Positions 8,728 through 18,552 of a stretch of DNA of 64,000 nucleotides are shown here, piece after piece (position 1 is the stretch's first letter; each line of letters starts with the position of its first letter). The position numbers were made by a program, and so were the translations under genes. This DNA is from Ziziphus jujuba (taxonomy: Eukaryota > Streptophyta > Magnoliopsida > Rosales > Rhamnaceae): contig NC_083384.1 in the NCBI RefSeq assembly GCF_031755915.1, positions 3,091,001 through 3,155,000 on the forward strand, read 5' to 3'. Below the pieces are notes generated by a model that did no database searches, had not been told where the DNA came from, and saw only the letters and a list, made by a program, of their open reading frames with translations.

Positions 8728-10935
8728 TAGTATCATCATAATATCAGCCTATTTCATTCTTTTAACTAATTGAGGAAGAATTTGCAAATTGATAAAACCT
8801 GATGGGCGAATTTTCCATCTCCAAGGAAAACCATCCTGATCCCCTATCAGAAAAATTCCCAATTCTCCTTTTGGGGCTTCGACTCTCACATAGAGTTCTT
8901 GTTTCGGTAATTCAAATGTAGGAGAAGGTTCTTTACTAATAAATCAATATTCAAAATCATTCCATTTAGGATTCTTTTGTCTATCAATGTATTAGATTTC
9001 TAAATTCTCATGTGGACCTCTTGGAATTCCTTCCAAAGCCTGTTGAATAATTTTTATGGATTCTGACATTTCACAAATTCAAACTAGATAACGAGCTAAC
9101 AAATCTCCTTTTTTTTGCCACTGGAGTTCCCAATCAAATTCATCGTAACACTCATAATGATCAACTTTACGAAGATCCCATTGTATTCCGGAAGCCCACG
9201 GATTGGTCCTGATAAACCCCAATTTATTAATTCCTCTGTACCAATAATGCCCACTCCTTCAACTTGTTCTAAAAAAATAGGATTTCATGTAATAAGTTTT
9301 TGATATTCAGCGATTCTTGTTAAAAAATAATCGTAAAAATCCAAACATTTATCTATCCAGCCATGAGGTAGATCAGCAAATACTCCTCTGATATGAAAAT
9401 AATTATGCATCATTCTCATAGGGGTGGCAGCTTTGAATAGATCATTTTTTAATTATCTTTCTCAGAAAATATAGAAGAAAGGCATTTGTGCACCAATATC
9501 TGCCATAAAAGGGCTGAGCCATAGCATATGAGAAGCTATACGACTCAACTCCAACATAATTACTCTGATATAGCTGGCTCTTTTAGGCACTTGAATATTT
9601 TCCAACTGCTCCAGGCCATTTACGGTTATGGCTTATGTGAACATAGTAGCTGTTGGAGTTTGGTGTGGTTTTTGGGTTCACTTGGCCAAGAGTGTTGTAC
9701 ACAAGATGTTAGTCTTGTGCATAACCTTTAATCTAGTTTTCAGTTTGGTATTTAGGTGATTTTTGCATTTGTTTTTGGTATGATGATATTGAGTTTTGTT
9801 AGGGTTTTAGTTTGGAAGGAAGAAGAAGAAGATGAAGAAGAAGAGAAAATGCTAGAGTAAGCCACACAACTAGATAGCACAATAATTCTTCATTACATTC
9901 ATTTGTTGCATAATATAGATATAAAACTTGGTTCACACATGTGAAGTATGTGTGAAATGAAACAAAGTCTTTTTAAAATTCAAAATACAAATTTTCGCCC
10001 CCCCCCCCCCCCCCCAATAATTTAATAAAAAAAATGTTCAAATACCAGCTGCACATGTAAGTGTACAAATATGGCAAAGGTTGGCAAGAATTTGAATTCC
10101 AAAAATTGTCTCCTTCCAAATCAGGTAATACTAGTTTGACCTGATGAAATGCTGGGATATCTTCATCCAAATTGTCTGATGTTTTACATATGGCATTTTG
10201 AAATATTAAGGATAAAATATGGAGAAGACGAGGTCCAAAGGAATTGGTTAAGGCCTTCAATTCTTCCCAAACCCGTGGCCCATAACTGCTGGAAATCACA
10301 GCAGTTATGCCAAGTCGAAACCTATATATCTTAGGCTTTCCAAGTCCGTTTTGAGTCATTATTTTTTATATATTTTCTTTCACATGTCTATTATAACATA
10401 TCCAAAAATTATAACCGGGTTCTAAAGACCCAGGAAATTCCAGCCCCAACAATGGACCTATGTTGTTGGAAACACTGTTTCCAGCACATAGCCATTTTAC
10501 AAAATCAAATCAATACCCAACAAAGAGATAATTCCTAAGCTAAATACAATAAAACTTAGGCATTCAAAAGACATTAACAGGAATATAAAATATAGACATA
10601 AATATTCTATTAGGTCATTTGACAAAATATTTCTTACAAAGAAAGAAAGAGGGTGCAAACCTTGGTGGATTTTGGTTTGCACAAGGTGGCAAGATTACCA
10701 CATTTTCAACAGTAGCTAAATAATCCCAACGCGTTACATAAGGCAGATATTGTATAATTGTTTAGTTTTCCATAATTTTTTCCATCCCTCGGTGTAAATA
10801 GCCTAATATTTGTTCACAGTCAATAACATCTTCACCATCTAGAGTAACGATGAGTAGAAGAACACCATGCATTCTTGGGTGGTGGGGACCCATATTTACT
10901 ACCATAAGGTCGTTTCTTGTAGCTGGTATATTCAT
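8728..10935 (-). pseudogene. ndhH: ndhH (plastid NDH subunit H), split by a solo LTR
   Basis: The start is at 10935 ([20 protein letters not shown]), followed by [14 protein letters not shown] and [12 protein letters not shown]. After the solo LTR (9651-10711) the sequence resumes with the TAIT-like [17 protein letters not shown] region and continues to [15 protein letters not shown] near 8760. The final dozen codons are lost to the gypsy LTR. Many stops and frameshifts are present, for example a TAA in place of Glu next to the LTR. The native protein is the 49-kDa-type subunit of the thylakoid NDH complex in cyclic electron flow. Confidence 0.93.
9651..10711 (-). mobile_element. Solo copia LTR, TSD GTAGC
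   Basis: On the minus strand the unit starts TGTTGAAAATGTGGTAATC and ends CCAAACTCCAACA, about 1061 bp. It is flanked by perfect 5-bp copies GTAGC at 9646-9650 and 10712-10716, inside ndhH. There is no internal domain, so this is the product of LTR-LTR recombination. It matches the 3' LTR at 3267-4279 in its ends and layout. A run of 18 C (plus strand, 9998-10015) sits within it. Confidence 0.95.
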
Positions 10936-11048
10936 AGGTTTTTGCTTGATTCGGTCTTTCATGAATTGCTGAAAGCTAAAATAAATTCATTAAATTCAAA
11001 TTCAAGATCTAATAAATCAAATAATTCAAAATAAACTGCTTTTTCGAA

Positions 11049-11312
11049 TTAGTGAGTTTTTGATTCCTGAATATTCAACTGATTAATTAATTCTCCATAA
11101 CATATTCATTTTTTCTTTGACAAATAAGACAGCAGCCTTCCCAAAATTTAATGTAGGCCTCTCTGAGATCAATTGTCTTTTCTGTGCAATTCCAAATGTG
11201 AAGAAAGTTTTCGTATCCTATTGGTAAGGCTATGTATTTGAAACCCAACAGATCCTACTTTTTCTTTTTTATCTTCTTGTGAAATAACCTAAATGGATGA
11301 ATTTTTTACCAT
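11049..11312 (-). pseudogene. rps15: rps15 (plastid ribosomal protein uS15), nuclear copy
   Basis: From ATG at 11310-11312 the frame reads MVKNSSI, a TAG, then [16 protein letters not shown] and the conserved LREAYIKFWEGCCLICQRKNEYVMEN. A 2-bp shift later restores LINQLNI near 11080, with a TAA at 11049-11051. Span is 264 nt, close to the usual plastid length. Stops and the shift make it non-functional. It lies between ndhH and ycf1 in the native order. Confidence 0.88.
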
Positions 11313-11689
11313 AAAACGAAATCTGCCCCCCCCCACTTTGTTCCTATCCTTTTTTTAGTGTTAGGTGGTTTTATTGATCAATAATAATAATACCATTCAT
11401 TTTAATTTAATATACACAATACAATAATCTTAATTTTGTTAATAATTCCAAATTTGATCAAATAAAATTGTATTCGATAGGTATACCAAAATCTTATTTT
11501 CGGCATTTACAAAAGATAAAAATTTAGACCTAAAATGAAAAAAAGAAGATTTTGCTGATCATTTATAGATCTAATTGATATGTCAATGAATCATGTATCA
11601 GAATGAAATGTAAGCCAATGCATGTGTGCGTTTCTTTTTTTTCATAGATCATACTATAGGAAATATAGGAGAAACAAATCTACCATTAA

Positions 11690-13563
11690 CTAACGAATTT
11701 TGAATCTCGGATACATATGTATCCTTACAAGACGGAAATGACTGCCATTATGGGTATCAAACCAATATCGATTCATCAAGCTAAATCTTCCAATCGATAA
11801 TTAGGCCAAATAAAAAATTTTAATTTAATTAGTTTAGTTGTATCTCTTTTGCTTTTATCCCAAACTTGACTGTGTTCCTTCTTACTATTGCAAAATGCTG
11901 CATTTCGAGGCATACCATTTCCATTCCTAGAATTAAAACAAATTAGAATTCTCAATTTTCTATGACATTTAGGGGATAAAATGTTTTCAGGGACAAACAA
12001 ATCATAATGGTTGTTGTCTTTATTTCCAGTATTTTTTTGATATTTTGCAATGAATTTAGCATAATTTTTGTTATCAACAGTGCTTTTTGTTAAGTCTTTT
12101 GATTTATTTCATGCTTACTCTTTCGAACCAATGAAATACCTACGGCTTGATATATAATAAATTGTCGTTGATTTTTTATAGACAGACAGATTGAGTCGAT
12201 AATCAATAATCCCTTTTTCATCAATTTTATAAGAGTTAAATATTTATTAATCAGTAGAATATCTAGGCTTAATTGGCCCCTTTGAATAAAGGATATCAAA
12301 GTTTCTCTTGGATTTCTTAGTCTAAGCAGGAGGCAATATACTTCGATGTTATTGATCATTTTTTTTTTATTTAAAATACCGTCCCGTCTCAATTGAAAAT
12401 GTAAATACCTTTTTAGGAATAAATCAAACCCCGCTTCCGTATTGTTCTTGTATTGTTTTTTATTTCCATCTTTTTTCATGTCTGATCCCATAAAATCTTC
12501 TTCAATATCTTTGTCTTGCTTTTAGAGAGAGGATTCAAAATCTGCTTGGCTTGCGGATTCTTTTTTTTCTTGATTTCGATTTTCTGATTCAAGAGATTTT
12601 TTTTTTCATTAGAAAATATTGATATATTTGTTTTTTTCTTTCCAGTGATGCTTTTATTTTCACTAGAACTTTCATTTATATTCAAATTAAAAAGAATTAA
12701 TTTGATTAGAATGGTCCATGGTTTAATCTTATACGTGTTATAAAGTATCAAAAATTATGGGAAAAACCAACGATCCATATTTGATACGGACAACTTCGTA
12801 TTTCTTCATTCATTCCCATCCAATCAAAAAGGGTTTTTTTTATTTGTTATTTTTTATTTTTTATTTTTTGGGTACTAGATAGGTTGATTTCTTGATTTTG
12901 AGGAATTGTGAGATAAAAAAGACCTTGCGTATCGATTTTCTTAAGTTGTTGATGATTATTCCCCCGAGTCTTACTATATTTATTACTAATGGTGTCAGTA
13001 TCAATATTGATCCAGGCCTCAATATTGACTTTCTTTCTAATACAAAAATTGAGAATTATCCAATCAAAATATTTTCTATCCACATTTTTCTCCATATCTA
13101 TAATATCATCTATGAGTAGATAATTATTGATAGGGATATCTATTAGCACATTAAAATATTTTCATTTATGTGTACTGTAATTATAAAACATCTCTTAGTT
13201 ATTATTTACTTGTAATGGTAATCCAAAAATAGATGAGTTCTTTTGATCTTCATAATTAATAGATTTAGATGATATAAATTCATATGCTAAAAGATCATAT
13301 CTTTTTAAAGTAATCATTTTTAAAAAGAAATATTTACTTTCAAAAAAACAGATTTTATAACTTTTTTAGATTTTATTACATATATAGTCCCTAACCGATA
13401 TCAAGCTACAATTAGCTCTCTTCTAATTTGTACATAAGTACTTACTTGATAATATTTTCAATATTTTTGGATGAAATTCGTTATCACTAATGATAGTAAG
13501 CAATAGTGTTCAAGGTAAAACGATAAGAAAAAATTTTAAAATCAAAGTGCGAATCATGGTATA
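11690..13563 (-). pseudogene. ycf1: ycf1 3' part (TIC214), nuclear copy
   Basis: The C-terminal end reads [13 protein letters not shown] and [11 protein letters not shown] with a stop at 11690-11692. Upstream pieces include FVPENILSPKCHRKLRILIC and [18 protein letters not shown] (11776-12000), [19 protein letters not shown] (12090-12491) and YFDWIILNFCIRKKVNIEAW (12847-13149). The pieces lie in several frames. Homology runs to the element 2 LTR at 13564. The native protein is the large plastid inner-envelope translocon subunit. About 1.9 kb, roughly the last third of the gene, is left. Confidence 0.92.
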
Positions 13564-14479
13564 TGATACGAACCTAGGACGACCTACTCCTAAACCCGTA
13601 TTATATTAGCCCGAATCTAATTATGTTCAAGTTCTAATGGTCACCTTGACCCCTAACTAACATGTGATTAGAAACCTTGGTATATAATGAAGATGCCACT
13701 ATAGGTGATGGAAGGCCTATTGATAAGTCAAACTAAAACACTCATTCTCTAATGGTGTTTTAGGTGTTCAAAAGAACAAAGAGAATTCAATCTCACAAAT
13801 AATTTTCTGTATGAATAATGCACTGATTATTATTGATAAAACAAGCCTTTAAATAGGCTAGAAAAGTCACACAATAAACCCAAGAAGACATAAGGAAAGC
13901 CAGCCGTACAATAACCTTTCCCAAGGTGGCCGAATTTCCTACTTTCATAAATCTAAATGCTAATTAATTAATTCCTTTAATTTGGATTAGCAAATAATTA
14001 ATTTACAATGAAAATAATAAAATAATAATTTTCCTAACCTTATTTTTCCAGCAAATAAATAAATAAAAACCAAAAAGTAATGGTAATTTCCTAAAACAAA
14101 AAGCAGAATCAAATTAGGAAACTAAAATAGTAGCTTTTTGATTAAGCTGACTTTGACCATTCTTGGACCAATTTGAGCTCCAAATCAACCTCAATAGGCT
14201 TTTTAGAATGCCAAATAAGCTGACCATGAAGTCCCACACGTTTCCCTTTCTTGGAAGAAAAAGAAAAAGCCAACTTAGCAAAATACAGTAAAGCCAGCAC
14301 AAAATACAGTAAAAAGAGGCCAAATTTGAAGCTGTCCGTACAACCCCTTTTTGAATGCCTTTGAAGCTGCCTTGAATTGATTCCATATCCTCTTAGACAT
14401 ATGTATTCAATCCATAAAGACTTGGAACCATTTCATGTTGCCTGTTATCGGTTGAGCCGGCTCGGGCGGAATCACATCA
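13564..14479 (-). repeat. 3' LTR of gypsy element 2, internally deleted
   Basis: It reads TGATGTGATTCCGCCCGAG at 14479 on the minus strand and ends with GTCCTAGGTTCGTATCA at 13564. At 916 bp it is shorter than the roughly 1143-bp norm, because about 220 bp are missing between the CGATAAC block and the ATGAAATGG block near 14435. A mutated TAGACATATG segment and the AATTAATTAATT palindrome around 13970-14000 are retained. Confidence 0.93.
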
Positions 14480-15213
14480 TTCCCTTCCTCTTGAAAAGGA
14501 TTTGTCCTCAAATCAAGATTATCACCTGTAGCAAAAGGATTTAAATCAGTAACATTAAATGCAGCACTCATGTTATACTCACCCGGTAAATCAAGCTTGT
14601 AGGCATTCTTGTTATTCAGCTCCAAAACTTGAAAAGATCCGTCCACATGCGGCATAGGCTTGGACTTTTTTTGTTTGGGGAACCTCTTATTTCTTGAGTG
14701 CAGCCAAACCAAATCTCCTGGGTCAAACACTATCACAACCAATACTAGAAATACAAGTTCATCACTCTTTTTAATATTAGCAAATAATATCTCCCAAATT
14801 TTCAAATTTCCACTAAGTAAAGCTTTTAATAATGCAGATAAAGTTCTATACAAGAAAAGCATTTTTAAATTAACATCTTTATAATTCATAACTAGCAATG
14901 GTTTCTTACCCAGGATGGCCTTATTAACATCCCCAAAACTCAAAAAAAAAAATTTAATTTTTCTTTCTTTTCTTTCTTTTCCTTTCTCTCTTTCGGACAC
15001 ACTTTTTTTATCATCACTTCCGACTTTTTTTCTTAATTTCTCTCTTTCGATTTTGTCTTTGTCTTTCCCCTCACCATTGAGTTTAGAATACTTACCTTGG
15101 ACAGCAAGTTCGGTATTGACCTCATGAGTAGGTGGTGTAACCATTGATGCCATATTAGCCTTCTCTTTGAGCTTCTCGGCTTCCCTCCTTTGTTGCATTT
15201 GAAGTTGGTCTCC
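14480..15213 (-). pseudogene. Gypsy element 2: post-protease linker fused to integrase tail
   Basis: The minus-strand frame reads [19 protein letters not shown], a lysine/glutamate-rich linker, [19 protein letters not shown], then LYRTLSALLKALLSGNLKIWE and [20 protein letters not shown]. It ends with GPFQVLE-like and [20 protein letters not shown] blocks before NPFQEEGND at the LTR. Reverse transcriptase, RNase H and most of the integrase should lie between LL and LYRTL but are deleted in frame. The tail is the integrase C-terminal region of plant gypsy elements. Confidence 0.88.
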
Positions 15214-15219
15214 AAATAC

Positions 15220-15555
15220 CTACTTTGGAGTTAATGGCTCCAGCTTAACCTTCTTCCCATTAAATTTAAATACAATGGAATTCTCTCTCCCATAGTGTAT
15301 GGCATTCTTATCAAATCCCCATGGTCTCCCCAATAAAATATGACTAGCATGCATAGGTACAACATCACACAATACAACATCCACATATTTATCTATACTA
15401 AATTTTACTTTCGCTTGTTTATTCACTTTTATTTTACCACTATCATTAAGCCATTGTAATCTATAAGGTTCTGGATGTTTAATAGTTGTTAAGCCTAATT
15501 TATCAACTACAATGTTACTAATTATATTTGTACAACTTCCACTATCAATAATCAT
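15220..15555 (-). pseudogene. Gypsy element 2: aspartic protease remnant
   Basis: The peptide starts [20 protein letters not shown], carrying the D-S-G active site, and continues with [19 protein letters not shown] and [20 protein letters not shown], the flap and C-terminal lobe typical of gypsy retropepsins. It ends KLEPLTPK at a TAG. It lies directly downstream of gag, as in element 1. Breaks between gag and protease at about 15600-15640 interrupt the original frame. Confidence 0.9.
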
Positions 15556-15619
15556 ACTACAAATCTTACCTTGAACTTCACATCGGGTGTGGAAGATCTT
15601 CTCTCTTTGGATTTGTTCC

Positions 15620-16241
15620 TCATCTTTGTATACAGCAAGGACTCATCTTGCAACTAAGCTCAAGGTCAGCCCTTGAAGGTTGGAGTGTTTCAGTTTCCTC
15701 ATGTTCATCCTTTCCACATTCTTCATCATCCAATTCGACCTCTCCCCCACTTTCCTCGCTTTGGGATTCTAGTTCACCATTACTTTTCAGCACCATGATT
15801 CTTCTATTTGGGCATTGATTGGCAATGTGTCCTCTTCCTTGGCACTTAAAACACACAATTTCATGAGTTCTTGAAGGTTTATGATCAGATTTACCTTCAT
15901 ATTTGTGCGCTTGGACAGCTTCGGCTTTAGATTCTCTTTTTGGCCAATTGGAACTATCTTCTTCAAGTTTCAGTTTTGGCTTGTTGTCAAAGATGGGATT
16001 GCTTCTCCAAACACTTTGATTGGTCCTCCCGCTGCTTAAATCTCCTCCAAACCATGAGCTTGTACCCCTTCTTTTGAATTGATTTTCAATTTTGATGGCC
16101 ACATGAAGCATCTCCTCCAGTTCTACATATTGTTGAAGTTGCAATTGGTTGGCTATCTCACGATTCAAACCACCCAAAAACCTTATCATGGTTGCCTTTC
16201 GGTCCTCATTCATGCTTAACCTCATCATAAGCATCTCCATC
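15620..16241 (-). pseudogene. Gypsy element 2: gag, downstream part
   Basis: After the element 1 insertion the gag frame resumes with [38 protein letters not shown] and a knuckle [14 protein letters not shown] with C-X2-C-X4-H-X4-C spacing. An acidic stretch follows (ELDDEECGKDEHEETE). The upstream part of the same gag is at 22445-23175. The join is exact once element 1 and one CCATC copy are removed. Confidence 0.93.
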
Positions 16242-17384
16242 TGATGTGATTCCGCCCGAGCCAGCTCCACCGATAACCCGCTGGGGTGCTGACTCGACAC
16301 GGATGAAGACTAGGCCAATCACAAGAGCTCAAATTAAGAGATTTAAGGGCAACCTGGGAGTATTTATACAGAGGGTAATTAATCTCAATAGAGCTTGTCC
16401 ATACTTGAAGATATAAAGCCTATTCGAAGCATCCAAATGGTGGAAGCCTATACGGACCCGGGTGACGGTTTTGGTACATTTTTGGAGTCCGGGAAGCATG
16501 AAATGGTTCCAATGCTTTATGGGTTCAATACATATGCCTAAGAGGTCATGGAATCAAGTTAAAGCAGCCTCAAATGCAATCAAAAAGGGCTTGTACGGAC
16601 AGCATCAACAATTTGGCCGAATTTGCTGTATTGCTTGCTGCTTTACTGTATTTTACTGTATTAGCCTTTTCTTATTTTTCCAAGCATGGGTAACGTGTGG
16701 GACTTCATATTCAGTTTATTTGGCATCTTACAAAGCATCTAGAAGCTGATTTGGAGCTCAATTTGGTCAAAGATTGGTCAAAGTCAACTTAGTCAAAAAG
16801 CTAGTATTATAGTTTCCTAATTTGATTCTACTTTTTGTTTTAGGAAATTACCATTACTTTTTAGTTTTCATTTATTTATTTTCTGGAAAAATAAGTTTAG
16901 GAAAGTTATTATTTTATTATTTTCATTGTAAATTAATTAATTCCTAATTCAAAATAAAGGAATTAATTAATCCAAATTAGATTAGGAAAGGAGTGAGAAT
17001 TTCGGCCACCATAGAACTCTTTATTGTGTGGCCTGTTTTTCCTAGGGTTTTTAGGGTTTATTTTGTTTCTTTCAAAGCCTATTTAAAGGCTTATTTTTCA
17101 TTAATAAGATAACTTAAAAACTTTGATTTGATTGAGAAAATACTTGTGAGATCAATTATCTCTTTGTTCTTTGAGAACACCTAAAACACCATTAGAGAAT
17201 TGGTTGTTTTAGCTTGACTTATCAATAGGTTTTCCATCCCCTATTGTGGCGTCTACATTATACCAAGGTTTCTAACCACAGGTTGGTTAGGGGTTGAGGT
17301 CCATTCCATTAGAACTTGAACTTAATTAAAGATCCGGGCTAATATAATACGGGTTTAGGAGCAGGTCGTCCTAGGTTCGTATCA
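16242..17384 (+). repeat. 5' LTR of gypsy element 1
   Basis: It starts TGATGTGATTCCGCCCGAG and ends GTCCTAGGTTCGTATCA, so the outer bases form a short TGAT...ATCA inverted repeat. A conserved AATTAATTAATTCC block near 16930 and repeated CCTATTTAAAGGC (about 17080) mark the middle; the latter is a plausible TATA-like region. The first 150 bp encode the tail of the pol frame seen in other copies. Confidence 0.96.
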
Positions 17385-17386
17385 TT

Positions 17387-17398
17387 TGGTATCAGAGC
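17387..17398 (+). other. Primer-binding site of gypsy element 1 (initiator Met tRNA)
   Basis: TGGTATCAGAGC lies 2 bp after the 5' LTR. It is the classical complement to the 3' end of plant initiator methionine tRNA used to prime minus-strand synthesis. The same site, on the minus strand, precedes the 5' LTRs of element 4 (36913-36924) and, with a mismatch, element 2 (about 24271-24282). Confidence 0.93.
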
Positions 17399-18552
17399 TA
17401 AATTTTGTTCAGGTTTGATCTATCTTTATTTGCTGTATTTGTTTTTGTGTTATTCTGCAATTTTAGAATTAGGTTAAGGTTGCATCCATCCTATACACGT
17501 TCAGCATCTTAAAAAAAAAAAAAAAAATTCATTCCTAGTTGAATTAGGATTTCCTAGTTTTATCGTATTTTTGTTTCCTAGTTTGTTAGTTGTCTTTTAT
17601 CATTGTTCTTGTTAATTTGGTTTTTGTTGATTTTTCTTTGCTGTTTTAGTTTTAGATATTTACATTCATATATTAAAAAAAAAAAAAAAAAAAAGAGTTT
17701 GCGGCAACATAAAAAAAAAAAAAAAAAAAACTGCACATTTGTGTTTATTTGGAGGTCACGGGTTTGGTGTTTGTTTTGGAATTGGAATTGCAATTTTGGT
17801 AATTATTCTTGCTACTGCAGTTGTTTATTTTCTGTGAGTGAAAAAAAAAAAAAGAAAAAAAAAGAGGTAAAGCCGAATAAAAAAAAAAAAAAAAAAAAAG
17901 AAGAAAAATATTTCGGTTTGTTGGAGTTTGAATTGTTTGTTGGAAATTTGTTGGAGCTGCTGGTTTTTGATTATTTATTCAATATTTTAATTGCTGGGAA
18001 ATTATATCTGCTGCTGGATATTTGAGTTTGTGTGCTAAATTATTTGGATTAAAATTAGTTAAGGGATTTGATACAAAAACTCGAATTACAAAGAACAACA
18101 ACCAACAACTTTTCTATATTTTTGTTCTCTTTGATTCTTGATTGTATTTGAATTTCTTTTCCTGGAATTTTATTCTTGAACTCATAATCTACTACCATCT
18201 GGTGCAGTTTTCAAAAATTCCAACGTTTTCCCATTATTTTGTGTTTTCTTGTCTAGAAAGCCGAAAAATTAGGATTTGTTGGATTCTTTCGGTATTGCCT
18301 ACTTTTTTGCTACTGTTTTGTTGATAAGTTTAATTAAAACATACTAGTGATCTAATTGCTGTTTTGTGGGTGTTTTAATTAGAACTTTGAGATAATTCAT
18401 TGAGTGAAAAAAGACAAGAGTGTGTGAGCTTAAAAGAGGGTAAAAGCCGAAACTAGTGTGCTAGCATGAGTGTCGAGACCTTGTTTGAGTGAAACACGTG
18501 AGGGAGTGAATATTGTGAGGATTTATTTTATTTTCTGCAGTATTTTACTAAC
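17399..18552 (+). other. Untranslated leader of gypsy element 1
   Basis: About 1.15 kb without coding capacity separates the primer site from the gag ATG. It contains long A homopolymers (around 17511-17526, 17674-17693, 17711-17730, 17841-17864 and 17879-17899) and stretches of T-rich sequence. Homologous leaders occur in element 2 (about 23180-24270) and element 5 (38568-39287). The leader of element 4 is shortened by deletion. In this group of elements the leader holds packaging signals, but none can be recognised by eye. Confidence 0.75.

Larger units (their letters stand above)
8728..13563. other. NUPT block 2: plastid ndhH-rps15-ycf1
   Basis: ndhH, rps15 and ycf1 lie in the order found in the plastid small single-copy region, all on the minus strand. 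The left end is cut inside the last codons of ndhH by a gypsy LTR and the right end inside ycf1 by element 2. A solo copia LTR splits ndhH. All three genes are broken. This plastome region is far from rpl2-ycf2, so the block joins the other NUPT blocks only through rearrangement or separate integration. Confidence 0.92.

Noticed and set aside
10149..10359. Small frames on both strands within the copia solo LTR
   Set aside because: They fall inside a non-coding LTR and are not preserved in the sister LTR at 54002-55017.
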